From Tubiluchus corallicola (Eukaryota > Priapulida > Priapulimorpha > Priapulimorphida > Tubiluchidae): 64,000 nt of DNA. The translations under genes were made by a program, and so were the position numbers. How positions within the stretch are numbered: the first letter of the stretch is position 1; each line of letters begins with the position of its first letter. Shown piece by piece: positions 38,101 through 50,100 of the stretch. The DNA lies in NCBI GenBank assembly GCA_030141605.1, contig JAQGDQ010000954.1:1-64000 (forward strand). The letters run 5' to 3'. The notes below the pieces were generated by a model. The model did not search any database. It was not told the origin of the DNA and saw only the letters and a program-made list of their open reading frames with translations.

Positions 38101-39748
38101 TATGAAAATAATAATCAAAACTGAGCTCTGAGATTGTAAATATGTTATTTTACTAGTACCAAAACTGAGCTCTGAGATTGTAAATATGTTATTTTACTAG
38201 TACCAAAACTGAGCTCTGAGGTTGTAAATATGTTATTTTACTAGTACCAAAACTGAGCTGTGAGATTGTAAATATGTTATTTTACTAGTACCAAAACTGA
38301 GCTCTGAGGTTGTAAATATGTTATTTTACTAGTACCAAAACTGAGCTGTGAGATTGTAAATATGTTATTTTACTAGTACCAAAACTGAGCTCTGAGATTG
38401 TAAATATGTTATTTTACTAGTACCAAAACTGAGCTCTGAGGTTGTAAATATGTTATTTTACTAGTACCAAAACTGAGCTCTGAGATTGTGAATATGTTAT
38501 TTTACTAGTACCATAACTGAGCTCTGAGGTTGTAAATATGCTGTTTTGCTAGTACCAAAACTGAGCTCTGAGATTGTAAATACATTTGATCGAAGTGCCA
38601 CCCTCTGAAAAGTGATCCTCACCCCCTAGCTATGTCATTGACACAGTCTCCTGTCCTGCCACAGCCATTTGCACTGAGAAGGCCTTGCCGTCTGATGGTT
38701 GATCATAACTTGCAGAGTGTCAAACTTTATAAAAAGTTAGACATGCTAAATAGCCTTGAACACTTTGATAACTCAGTTGTAACAAGTATTAATTGGGCAA
38801 AGTAATGTAAAATTTGCAAAATTGGTAATCATTCATGTGTCAGTACTGCATATAGGTTTAACCTCACTTATGGTGAATGTATATGGTCCATGTAGGGAAT
38901 GTACTGTCAAACGTCCTCATAACATCCCCCTCTTTTATAATGCCAACCTCGCTTACTGCCCAAATTTTTAACAAAACAGAATATCTATTTTTACGTAGAC
39001 ATGTATGTATTAAAGTGCGTTGTTGTGATGCCAAATTCACTATAACTGCAACTTTTTTGTAATTTCAAAGTAGGTAGTATAAAGAGGTTTGACTGTACAT
39101 GCCACATGTGTAAACATAGCATATACTATAAATGTGTTTCTATTTATAGGTTGTGTGGATATTTGGGACCCCAAGGTACTGCGTGCCGGAGCCGGAGCTC
39201 ATTTTCGTGTGCCGATTATAAACAGCGTCGAATGGCGACTTATGAATAATTACATCAATGCAAATTCTTTGGTTTACCTTGCTGACAACTTGGCTAGCAG
39301 TCCTAACAAACTTGAAGACCACATGTTAGCAAATGAGAACGTCAATTTACAAGATAATGGCAATGATGATGTTGTTGATGATGATGACAGTGGCATTGAC
39401 GACGAGCCCGGAGAGTATGAAATCGAGCAAAGCACGGGGCTGATTATAGACAGTTCGTATGACGATGATTTCAAACTTGAAAAGTATTCACATTTGGAAC
39501 TGCCGACATTACCGTATACAGATATCAGCGTAAACGGTCTTCGCGACATCGTCTTAGTTGTCGGTGGTGAAACGCACGGTCTCAGTAACGCAGCTCTAAA
39601 GCTGGCATACGATTATGATGGGTGTAGAGTTAATATTCCTATGACGAAAGGTAGTGACAGTTTAAACGCAGCCATAGCCACAAGTGTAATTGCATTTGAG
39701 ATCAGACGACAGTTCCATGAGCTTCGACAGCAGAATACTGTTGCATAG
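31807..39748 (+). CDS. MRM3: Mitochondrial rRNA 2'-O-methyltransferase 3 (MRM3/RNMTL1), SpoU/TrmH family, 4 exons
   Basis: Exons 31807-32219, 33791-34035, 35653-35811, 39150-39748 (1416 nt, 471 aa; human about 420). All introns are GT-AG and the phases close. The Arg-rich N-terminus fits a mitochondrial presequence. The substrate-binding domain includes SGKILLEGRRIISDALRAGA (exon 2). The SPOUT catalytic domain has motif 1 CDNIRDPGNMGTILRS (residues 244-259), WDPKVLRAGAGAHFR (278-292), motif 2 VGGETHGLS (about 410-418) and motif 3 GSDSLNAAIATSV (440-452) of the trefoil knot that binds SAM. Family knowledge: methylates a ribose in the A-loop of mitochondrial large-subunit (16S) rRNA. The acidic Asp/Glu-rich insert in exon 4 (about 337-362) lies where the human protein also has an acidic insert. 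The start could instead be upstream of 31807. Confidence 0.93.
32483..32600 (-). mobile_element. Possible LINE 3' tail in MRM3 intron 1
   Basis: Minus strand ends in AAATAAAATTTTGATTGAAT followed by TGAAT, like other non-LTR tails in the window. No coding part is present. Confidence 0.3.
32640..33610. repeat. Degenerate tandem-like repeats in MRM3 intron 1
   Basis: Recurring motifs of the type TGCAGTTAA..ATGAATGTA..AACAAA(T/C)GAACAAAAGCAA at irregular spacing of about 60 bp, clearest at 33120-33600. Confidence 0.55.
33791..34035 (+). CDS. MRM3: MRM3 exon 2 (substrate-binding domain)
   Basis: Acceptor actttttcag, donor gttggt. Encodes DEMLQAKSKKKRQTSGKILL then EGRRIISDALRAGAKLHSLY and the segment ending LWSDVETPSGIIG, matching the family pattern GKILLEGRRLI.DALKAG and WSD..TPQGI.G. 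Confidence 0.93.
34340..34885 (+). mobile_element. Possible retroelement remnants in MRM3 intron 2
   Basis: 34370-34400 reads, on the minus strand, CAGTGACGTAGCAAGTGCTT, which resembles a DNA-transposon terminus. 34444-34650 is an ORF containing FSLDNVANIYELMSVEDDKM, followed by a UTR-like region ending (AATCG)n near 34880, like a LINE 3' end. The family is not identified. Confidence 0.35.
35078..35436. repeat. (ATT/ATC)n microsatellite, ~360 bp
   Basis: Trinucleotide and hexanucleotide mixture of ATTATC and ATTATT, in MRM3 intron 2. ORFs of Ile/Met on both strands are artefacts. Confidence 0.97.
35653..35811 (+). CDS. MRM3: MRM3 exon 3 (SpoU motif 1)
   Basis: Acceptor tcttttctag, donor gtatgc. 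Encodes GIFHMPDYKDMIFSDYQQIP then LTLICDNIRDPGNMGTILRS and VAAVGCHNVVLLKG. N-x-RDPGNxGTxxR is the defining motif 1 of SpoU methyltransferases. Confidence 0.95.
36062..36503 (-). mobile_element. Solo LTR-like element (442 bp), copy 1
   Basis: Starts TGTGAAAG and ends CCGCA, flanked by an exact 5-bp duplication CCATG (36057-36061 and 36504-36508). Similar to 39815-40176. Minus orientation is favoured because TATAATTG precedes AATAAA in that direction. It lies in MRM3 intron 3. Confidence 0.75.
37122..37663. mobile_element. Pogo/Tigger-like MITE (542 bp)
   Basis: TIRs CAGTCTAGTCTCGTTATCTC and complement of GAGATAACGAGGCTAGACTG, flanked by TA on both sides (37120-37121, 37664-37665). Subterminal GGCGAGA/ACGAGG motifs are repeated. 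No transposase ORF. Confidence 0.85.
38117..38583. repeat. 44-bp minisatellite, ~11 copies
   Basis: Unit CCAAAACTGAGCTCTGAGAT plus TGTAAATATGTTATTTTACT-AGTA, in MRM3 intron 3. A CTCT/CTGT polymorphism alternates between copies. Confidence 0.97.
38904..39095. mobile_element. Second pogo-like MITE (192 bp)
   Basis: Left end CTGTCAAACGTCCTCATAAC, right end complement CAGTCAAACCTCTTTATACT, TA on both sides (38902-38903, 39096-39097). It ends 54 bp before MRM3 exon 4. Confidence 0.7.
39150..39748 (+). CDS. MRM3: MRM3 exon 4 (SpoU motifs 2 and 3)
   Basis: Acceptor atttatag. Encodes WDPKVLRAGAGAHFRVPI, an acidic loop (DDVVDDDDSGIDDEPGEYE), then VVGGETHGLS and SDSLNAAIATSVIAFEIRRQ before the stop at 39748. 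Confidence 0.95.
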
Positions 39749-39814
39749 TGTGTACGTTAATTTTAGTGTGCTTTTAGCATAACTTGTGTTGGGCAATAAT
39801 TTGTAAGTGCAGAT

Positions 39815-40176
39815 TGTGAAAGTCATGTTTAAAGTTGTAGATCACTCACTTTGTAGAACAAGAATAAAAAACTATACTACATATTTGCACAGAAAAGTGT
39901 TTATTAAACTATATACACATAAGTAGAATGACTGCTGCACTAAACACTGAGAGTTAGACAGTGACTAGAAAGTAAAACCAGTCAATATATATAGGTATAG
40001 GTGACTATGCATACTTGTACAGGCTTCACAAAACCATTACTTTAAAATGGGGAGAGATCCAGTGAATATGCATTCACTGGACCGTACAATTATACTGGGG
40101 GTAAGTAGCTAGTAGAGTAACAGGATTAGTTCATAGATGGCAGCACCTAAAAAAATGTACAATTACAACTTCTACA
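39815..40176 (-). mobile_element. Solo LTR-like element, copy 2 (362 bp)
   Basis: Same TGTGAAAG...CA boundaries and internal sequence as 36062-36503, but lacks an internal duplication of about 80 bp. Flanks CAGAT/TGGAT match at only 3 of 5 bases. It contains AATAAA (+ strand) at 39863, the first one after the MRM3 stop. Confidence 0.7.
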
Positions 40177-42149
40177 TGGATGATAACATATAAAAAGTTC
40201 CACAGTTAAAACAAGGAAAAAGAATAGCATTGAAACCACAGCCTTACCATCATTTCACCCAAAAAAAAAGGAAAAAGGATGAAAAATCACGTAAGGACAC
40301 CCATCTTTTTTCCTTTTTTGTCCTGTGACAATAAACCAGCAATGATTGTTGGAAACACTGGGCTTTATGTTGCTCTAACTGTGGACTTTTTCATTATTAT
40401 CACTACTCTTGCCATTAAAGGCTAAATACAGTGTACTTAGCGAAGTTTCATTTTTACACAAAAATAGAAAGAAAATGCGTTAAGATTCATGAGCAAAACC
40501 CAACAAATTTTTTTGCAAAAAAGCAATTTCTAAGCCTCATTTCATTAGGTGAAATTTAATGAAATTATTGTCAACGATTAGCTGTTTTAATTAAAGAAAA
40601 CTTGTTTTTATATTGAATAAACGTAAAATTGCATTACGTTACATTATGTTACATTAACATTAAAAATTTAATTTGAGTTATTATTGCATGTAGGTGACAA
40701 TGTCCACATTCAGAATATGAAATGTCCACATATGTTTAAGAAATGAATGCATACAGCATAGATCATGGAATCAGCAATGTAAAATAACACTAGTCATTTT
40801 AACTTGAGAATCAATTACTACAACAGCTATAGCCTAGTCACGTAAACGTGTAAATAAAAACAGCATGTTGTTTGTCAATGATTGTTGGTGTTTGTTATGT
40901 GTATTGCCATTAACTGCTATTTCTCCATACAGATATAGCTATACCATTTTCATTACTGCCACATTACTCTGACAATATGCAATCTTGGATGCTAGCTGTA
41001 GTAAAAAAAGTGGCACAGAATTTTCCAGACTTTTTTGAGGTTGATCAAGATATTTACAAGCTCTGAGCCCATTATTGAAATAATAGTATGTATAATAATA
41101 GCTTGTGTAGCAGCAGCTTTCAACTCTGCAAAATGCATGATGCCCTAGGCCATCCTGCTCAATACTATTGTAAACATTTTCAGGCTAGTAGGTGTGTAGC
41201 TTTCTTTTACTTGTAACCTCTAGTTGGTGGTATATGTGTTTTGACTAACGAGACAAGTTTTGTAAAACATTTAAGGTTGTAAATCAAGTCTCCTGTAATT
41301 GAGCTGAGTTCAAGTTTTCATGCAAATGCTTGTCACTCTTTTTCAGCTTTGTTACTTCTTTGAATGTGCCCGTTTGGTCATGATAATAAATTTTCACCCC
41401 AAACAGGTTTTGTTGTCTTCTAATAATTCAACCTGTCAGACTATACACCAAACTGAAGGGTTGTTGTAGAGAAACGGAGTCAACAGATTACAATAATGCC
41501 ATTGTTACTAAAAATTGTCATTAATTATCCTGTTATTGTGAATCTCATTGTTCAGAAATTATACTAAGAACAAAACTTAGTATCTGATCCACTATTAAAA
41601 AATGCCTTCATTTTGAATAAGATAACTAGTATTCTGTTTTCATGTAATAATATTTTTATGCTACAATATGATAATGCTGCAGTATGTAACAGTCATTCGA
41701 TGCTGTGAATTGAGTTGAATAGTGACAACATTAAAATATTATTGTAATAGAATAAAGCTTTGTAAGCAAAAACAAACTTCCTGTGCCTAATTCTTTAGCA
41801 CTTATATAACTTGGGAGCTCTGAGGTGTGCTTGAAATAACACATTCTGTCGTTTCTGTTAATCTGGAGCTTGGAGTGTTAATGACAAACGGGTCAGAAGC
41901 TAAGCTTTTTAGTTCAATGACCCTGCTACTTTTTTGCTTCTGGTGTTACCATTTTGTACGTTCGTGAAAATAATTACTGATTAGAGCCAATGAACTGCTC
42001 TGAGGCATCCTTAATGGGATCACATCGATATTTCAAATGTCGTTAGACCTCCAATCAGCAGGTTTTGAGGCTTGTAATAGCCTATGGCTATGCAAGATGC
42101 AATGTTTGCTAACAGATGGCAGCAGGATCTAGAAAATGCCCTAGGAAAC
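40177..42149. other. Intergenic region between MRM3 and TTC17
   Basis: AT-rich, no recognisable ORF or RNA gene. It must include the TTC17 promoter, but no distinctive core element is visible. Confidence 0.5.
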
Positions 42150-42266
42150 ATGGCGAAGTTAGAAACAGTGTTTACATTAATTTTGTTGAATTTATTATGG
42201 AAATTTACAGTTTTGAATGCGTATACCCATTGGATAGTAACGGAAGAGGGACTCGTAAAAGCCCAG
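42150..42266 (+). CDS. TTC17: TTC17 exon 1 (signal peptide)
   Basis: ATG at 42150 was chosen over the in-frame ATG at 42084 because it begins a signal peptide directly (MAKLETVFTLILLNLLWKFT ending VLNA). Mature YTHWIVTEEGLVKAQ matches the TTC17 N-terminus. Donor gtatcc. Confidence 0.8.
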
Positions 42267-42553
42267 GTATCCGAATTCTACAATTGCTTTAAAATTTTGT
42301 ATAAGACTGAGGCTTAAGCTTTGTTTTTAAAACTGAAATTCCTAGGCCATAGGCCTAGTTATATTGGTGTCACATTCGTGAATGAAAGTTGTTTGGATTT
42401 CTTGTTAGTAAAGAATTGTGCCATATTTTGTGGTTAAAGTGGAACATTACTTAAGAATAGTATTTTTTACGTTGTTGAATGTGTTATTTTTTTAATTTAG
42501 TGGGTCAATTAAATTGTTCTCGGCTTATAATGAAGAATTCGCCAAGGATACTG

Positions 42554-42601
<48 letters not shown>

Positions 42602-44068
42602 GATGGGTGTACTTTTATGTGTTTTTTAGTTTGGTATCAGGCCTTACTGCTTTTTTTGAAGAGTGTGATTGACAATTAATTTGTCGTCAGCGCTAACGAC
42701 TAGGTTAAGTTTTTATGGGCTCATCAGTTGTTTGCGATTTTTGTATAGACAGTCCGGACACTGTATTTTTGGTTGCCATAGTTTTCGGCAAGAAACACAG
42801 TGCTCTTGAAATTTCATGATTATGTTACATAAAATTTGAAATTTTCTATTTTTCGACAGCTCGATTCCGATCTGAACTTACAACGACCTTATGACCTGAT
42901 GGGCTTCATACAACAGGAACAGAGGATCGACTCTATCAGCCAGATGCGAGAAGCATTGTTTAATCAAAAAGTCTTAATAGATTCAACAGAGGATAAAGAA
43001 ACTGATCTAGAATCAAAATTTTATAAAACTGATAAAGACTGCATAGCAGCAGGGAAACCTCTGACGCAGTTTGATCTGTATATAAGCACTATGTTGCCTT
43101 TGGAAAACAAGGGCTTCAGGTATGTAATGTATATAATATATATTATTCATTTTTACTGGTTAATGTCTGTAGCATTTGAAGTTTTATTCTTGTATGAGAA
43201 TGAGATGAATTCTTACTCCAAATACATGGAACTGCAAATATGGTACAATACAAATTATTTAATAAAATGCAACCATGTATGGCAGGGGTGTGCAAATTAT
43301 CTGACTAGCCGGGCCACATTAAACTTTCCCGCAATTCCTGCGGTCCACAGACAGTTTAATCAGGGAGCCAAGTACAGAAAAGGCCTAATAACGATTTTTT
43401 TGCATCCGACCTGCGTACATCATTACTACTATACTCAAGAAACTATTTTAGAAGTTACTAAAATTTATATTACAAACCATATATTTCTACTTTCAGGACA
43501 GATAGTGGTAATTTCATTACAATGCATATTAGTAATGTGTATCACACAGTCTGTGTAGTACAGTGACATTAACCTACAACCGTCTTGTAAGGGTTAATGG
43601 CATCCGATCTAGTAGAAAAACTACCTGCACTATCTTTGGGATCGTGGCACGGACTTTACCTGGATACACTCAATTAATCGCCCGGGTCGCACTTTCATTA
43701 GGTCGACAAATCTCTTCGCGGGCCGCACAAATTCTCTCGGCGGGCCGCAAGTGGCCCACGGGCCTCAATTTGCACACCCCTGATGTATGGTATCTTGGTG
43801 TAACAAGTTAGAATAGGCTCATTTATAGTTTTATTATAGGCTTACAGAAGTTTGCTGCATTTTATTGATTTGAGTCAACCCTTTCTTGTGTATTGAGTTC
43901 ATAAGCAATTTTGCTTCTTTAGTTTGTATTCCCAATTACCTGTGATAACCGAGTTTCCGGAGGAGCTCATTGAACCAGATTGTATCTCCGTGATTGACCT
44001 GCCCTTCAGCATGCACGCATGGGAACATCTTCCTGTAAGTGACTGAGATTTGTCATGATTGTTTGACT

Positions 44069-44121
<53 letters not shown>

Positions 44122-47100
44122 TCTCCCTCTCTCCCTCTCTCCCTCTCTCCCTCTCTCTCTGTCTATTTTTTGCGAAACAGCATGCTTGGTTAGTAAAAGT
44201 CAACCAGTAGTTCTACATCTTGTGTTTTTTAGAGTATGTCCGAGCGGAAAAATCTCACACACATACCGGAAATAGAGCTGAAAGCAACCATGTTAGAAGA
44301 AGTGGACATTTTACAGTGGGGCCATCAGGTTTATGAAGGCATGAAAAAGGTAAGTTTTCACCAACCGATGTTTATTTTATGCAGTATTAGCATATTTGAC
44401 AAGATCGCATTAAGAAGAAGAAGAAGAAAAAGATAATGACAAAGAACAAAGAATGATCTGATGGAGTGAAGTGATAGATGGTCATGGCATCTATGTTTAC
44501 AAAACTTCACCACACAAGGAGAGCTGATGGCTCGCGCTGTGCTCAGCTGTGACAAGATACTCAGTTGGCTTCACTAGGTCATACGAAGCCGACCAGAAGG
44601 TCCTGTTCGAGTGATGTACTGCTCTCCAGAACACTGTCATAATTGAAATTCTATCATTGCTTAAAAATACTTAGTTAAATTATTATGTGTCATACAGTGG
44701 ATATTTTTATATCTGTGGGCAGCTGCCATTTTGTCTTGTTCAATGCAACAGAGACACTGCTTCACTTTCCAACGTTTTTTAACAGAGAAATAAGTTTTGC
44801 AAACTAAATTTTGAAATAAGTTTTTTTGCCGTTGTTGTTTTTGTTGAGATATTTACGTTCTGCGATCAGACTGATCGAGTTCCGCAGCAATTCTATTTTT
44901 CAAGCCAAACCTTGCACACATTTTTTGTGTTATTTCCTTTAATTGCTGTTTACTAATGAGTCAAATGCGCAACTACATTTAACAATAGAGTTCTGTGAGC
45001 TTTGTTACTTGAATTTGTACTTTTTTGTGTTATACAGAGTAATACATCCTGGTTGCTATTTAACCTTGCTGCTGTATATTGGAGAGTAAAGGGGGAAGCA
45101 TTTCAAGCAGTGGAGTGCCTCAGACGAGCTCTACACTTCTCTCCCAGGTACTTGTGTCATTATTACGTTCCGACGCATTGTGATGATTTGCCTAACTGTC
45201 AAAGAAAGGCATCACAGTTGTGATTTGTCAATTAGTTTCCATCGTGGCATCGTACATATTCTTAACAACTAAGCTGAGAGCTGGTTCAGTAATACATCAG
45301 GAAGAAAACCAAGTTTTGGAGTAAGCTGTGCAGATCACTGAACTTCTCAATGACTTATAATGGTTGTTATGTTTTGAAGTAATCCCAAAAAGTTTTATTT
45401 TAAACTCAACATTACAGAAAAAGTCAAATACGTGGCGATTTCTTCGCTTCCAACGAGTAGACTAAAAAACGTGCTCAGCTCTAATTGGCTGACCTACTAA
45501 ATGCGTATAACGAAGCCGAGTTTTACAGGCAATTCTAAATAAGTACAACTTTAGATTAAAGGGCAAGCAGAGAGAAACCTTCCGAACATACTGGTTAATT
45601 ATTTTTGTCAAGATCGTGAACCTATTTATTTGACTCGAAAGTGCGCCTTACAAAAAATGGTTTTTATTCAAAGTAAAAATAATATACCATTTATCAAAAT
45701 AAAGATGCGTTGAGGCGAAACGCGGATTTTTCTAAAGTACGTATTATGGGTTCTGCGCTATTTCCTTAACGTGTGCCATCTCTGCCGTTGTGATATAATA
45801 TTTGCGAAAAATTATTGAACAACAATCTCAATTAATCCAAATAAGCTAGGCATTAAATTTAGCTGCTTTTTTTAATCACAGTTATATTGTATGTGAAAAC
45901 TGTGCACAGATTGTTTAAACAAAACTGTACAAGTGTGTATGAAGCTACAAGCATACCGGTACCAGGTTTACCACATCAGAGCTCCAGTTCTGGTGTTAAC
46001 TGCATCACCATTTCATCTCCATTCCATAACCATGGTTTTATTACTCCATATTGTAAATGCAACTACATCATTCCATTTCCATGTCCCATCATTCCATACC
46101 GTTCCATCCGTTATTCCATTCCACCAAGTTTTGACAGCTCACTTGAGGAACGAACCTCTTCACTTCGCCCGTGATACAGTAGCTACTGCTTCCCCCCGTG
46201 TTACTTCAGTGTAGCTTGTTTGACTCCATCCACCAACTTGCTGGGGGTCTCACCGATACAAGTCTAGATTAGGTTCCGTTTTCCATGGGCCATATTAGCA
46301 AGCCGTTTCTACTCCATTTATGTCATTTGAGGAAGTTTTACAATAGCATAAATGGCCCATGAAGCATCTCTAAAGCTTTTCTGAAGCAGATATTTTCCAA
46401 TAATGACCTTCCATTAGTTTCTTGCAAGCCTTTTCAGTTGCAATGCCGCATTGAAGATAGTTATAACTATTGAATAAGCGATATCGAAAACTATCCTTCA
46501 AAAAATTATTTAAGGATTCATTCAAGGAAAATGCCGTAAATGGTGCATCGCAAGGAAGTTTCTCTGTCCTAACTTATTTAACTGCCTTGATGAATTTCAC
46601 GTTTTTGTATTGTTATTGTTATTATTATTACCCGTTGTTGTTTAGTATCTAAACAATAAAATAGCTTTTTTATTAATGCAAATATTTTTAAAGAATTTAA
46701 CGTGAGGTTTTGTCAGTTAGGTAAATGTATCCTGTAAAAGACTTGAAACTTACAGTGTTTGTTTACAGGGAGCACAAAGACATGGCCTTAGTTAGCTTGG
46801 CAAACATTTTACATCGAGCTCAGCATTCCGAAGATGCTCTTTTGGTGCTTCAGATGTCTTTGGAGATTTCACCAAATTTGAATGTTAACCATTTTACACT
46901 GGGAAATACTTATGCTGTGAGTAGTGCAAGTCTTTTATACAAACCCTTAACTAGACCTGCTTGTTTTTCTGTCGCTACTCATAGGCTTACTCTGCTTATA
47001 AATTTGGTATTTTTTCATGGACTTCTTTTCTGTGGAATTCTCTACCAGAATATTGTTTCCTTGAACACCACAACCCAATTTAATCCATGAAAAACTTTAA

Positions 47101-50100
47101 CAGGTCTGTTTTATCATTAGAAAAGTGGTGATATGCAGTCTATTTCTCTACATATCTATGTACATATTTTTGTATCTTCATGTTGTTGCTGTAGCTCCTT
47201 ACCTAAAGAGGCAATTGGCCTAGCTTAGGGCAGTTTATATTAAAATAACATTAATTTTTACAAAGTTGAGGCCAACAAATGTATTTTTCAACTGGAATGA
47301 GCTAGTTGTTCGATATTTTGGTCTTGTTATGGCAGTTTCTATTGCATGCAGAAAGCAGCGTGGTATTTCGCTTGCTACTTTTGATGCCATGCATAATTTT
47401 GGTAGCAAGACCCGTCGTATCCCTAATTCAAGTTTGCAGTTCTTCTTGCCCTCCCAAGACGGTTACTGCAACCGTGACATACTATAATGCTAAATTTTGT
47501 GCGACTCTTAGAGTTAACGTATAGAATAACTCTTGTCTTCAATTAACTCCTAGTTCCTGCATCAGTTAGCACGTAAAACGAAATAAATCTGTAGTTTGCT
47601 ATTCTGTATTTTTGTTTTAGGTTTTGGGTGACTACAACAGTTCTGTTTCACATTTTGAAAGTTTTGCGTACACGCTGAGCACGGTGTCGGACTTTGCCGA
47701 GGCAGGAAAGCGCAAGCATGCTGTACTCTGTCACAGCAAGCTCGAGGAGGCTCTTGAAGAGCAACATAGGTTTGGGCATTTTTTTAAATAAACTTAGCTA
47801 CATCAGTTGTTTACATATTTTTTAGCTATACTCTGCTATTATTATATTGACATTAGTGGAATATAAGTGGCTTTGGTTATATTAAGGGTTATAAATTACA
47901 TACTGTTTGTGACTTTTTAGATCATATTTTTTTAAAGGAAAAGCCAAGTCTTCTGGAGAGTTCAGTGTTCGGGAAAAATTATATTAGAAGGATTTGCTAA
48001 AATGTGGCAAACGCTTCATATAATTAGTAAATTCGCTATAAAGTAGTGATCATTTCACCCTTGGGCGCTCCTATTTTGAATATCCGTTCTTCCACGAATG
48101 ACGTAGTTTGTCGGCTGAAGAAAACTGGCGCACAGACAGTTTCTATCAAAAGTCTAATAAGTTTTTACGAAAAATTAGACAGCAGATTTTGTGGTGTTTT
48201 TGCATGAACATTAGGTAAGCTTCAGAAGTTTGAATTAGTTTAAGTGGCGCGCATTTATGGAAAGCCGCGATACGCTTACGAAAAATGCAGTGTCTTAATT
48301 ACGTTTATTATACTATTGTTGTTGGCATCCTTCTGTCTCGGAAGACAATGGAGTGTGTGTCAAGAGAGTCAGTTATTGATCACATTGATGGAGCTGCAGC
48401 GTCGACTGTGGCTGAGCAGTCCGATCCTTGAACGTCTCCAGGGCGCACGCCTAGGCAAGGTGTATGGAGATCCTCAGTTGCCCAGACAACAGGAACCCCC
48501 TCTCTTCCTCGCTGGTGTAGTCCAAAGGAAAGCGGAGCGATACGTTTGGCACCAGGTCGGCTGCAGGAGCTGCCGGAGTCAGTGAGCATGCTGCACTAGT
48601 CCGCCTTCGGGGCTCCACTCCTGATTTGAAAGGTTTACTCCTCTATACATGGCCGTTGGGTCACTTAACCGCCTCCACCCTCTAGCCGTTGGCTGCTTGT
48701 GCAGCTCCTCAGCCTAGTGTCGAGATACAGTGTGGGCATCCCGCAAGCCTACAGCACCTGGTATTCCTAGGCGGTCACCCATCCAAGTACTAACCAGGCT
48801 CTACGTTGCTTTGGTCGTAGTCATTTGGTGTGTCTATGACACTAATTTGTTTTGTGAATTGGTAGTTTCCTCTAAGACTAGTATAACATATCAACATAGC
48901 TCATAAAATAACAAGACGTCTCACAAGCTTGAGATGTAATTAGAATAGATCAGCACCGTTTAATAATTACGAATGTTTTGTTTTTGGCAGGTCACTTCAG
49001 CGCACGCTTGCGCAGCTGCGCGATTATCAAATACAACACGAGAAACTTGTCAGAGCGCAAAACAAGCTGATCGCTGTAAAAGAGAAACCGGATCGTGCGT
49101 TCAAGAAACATCTGTTTTACGAGAAGGCCAGGCAAGCTGCTCTGCTGGAAGAACAAAGTAAGATTTAATAAAGGAAATGTTTTCGACGTAACGTGCTAGT
49201 TACACATAGCATGCTGTGGTACACTGAACGAGTTGTAAATATGTTACCGTGTCATTGTTAAAAAGTTCAGTATTCATAATCTGTTGGTTACATATAGCAT
49301 GCTGTGGTACACTGAACAGTTGTAAATATGTTACCGTGCCATTGTTATAAAGTTCAGTATTCGTAATCTGTTGGTTACATATAGCATGCTGTGGTACACT
49401 GAACAGTTGTAAATATGTTACCGTGCCATTGTTATAAAGTTCGGTATTCGTAATCTGTTGGTTACATATAGCATGCTGTGGTACACTGAACGAGTTGTAA
49501 ATATGTTACCGTGCCATTGTTATAAAGTTCGGTATTCATAATCTGTTGGTTACATATAGCATGCTGTGGTACACTGAACGAGTTGTAAATATGTTACCGT
49601 GCCATTGTTATAAAGTTCGGTATTCATAATCTGTTGGTTACATATAGCATGCTGTGGTACACTGAACGAGTTGTAAATATGTTACTGTGTCATTGTTAAA
49701 AAGTTCAGTATTCGTAATCTGCTAGTTACATATAGCATGCTGTGGTACACTGAACGAGTTGTAAATATGTTACCGTGCCATTGTTATAAAGTTTAGTATT
49801 CATAATCTGTTGGTTACATATAGCATGCTGTGGTACACTGAACAGTTGTAAATATGTTACCGTGCCATTGTTATAAAGTTCGGTATTCATAATCTGTTGG
49901 TTACATATAGCATGCTGTGGTACACTGAACGAGTTGTAAATATGTTACCGTGCCATTGTTATAAAGTTCAGTATTCATAATCTGTTGGTTACATATAGCA
50001 TGCTGTGGTACACTGAACAGTTGTAAATATGTTACCGTGCCATTGTTATAAAGTTCGGTATTCATAATCTGTTGGTTACATATAGCATGCTGTGGTACAC

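Larger units (their letters stand above)
44350..48260. other. TTC17 introns 4-7
   Basis: Apart from exons 5-7, no further gene, RNA or clear repeat was recognised here. Sequence is AT-rich with short low-complexity patches. Confidence 0.4.
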
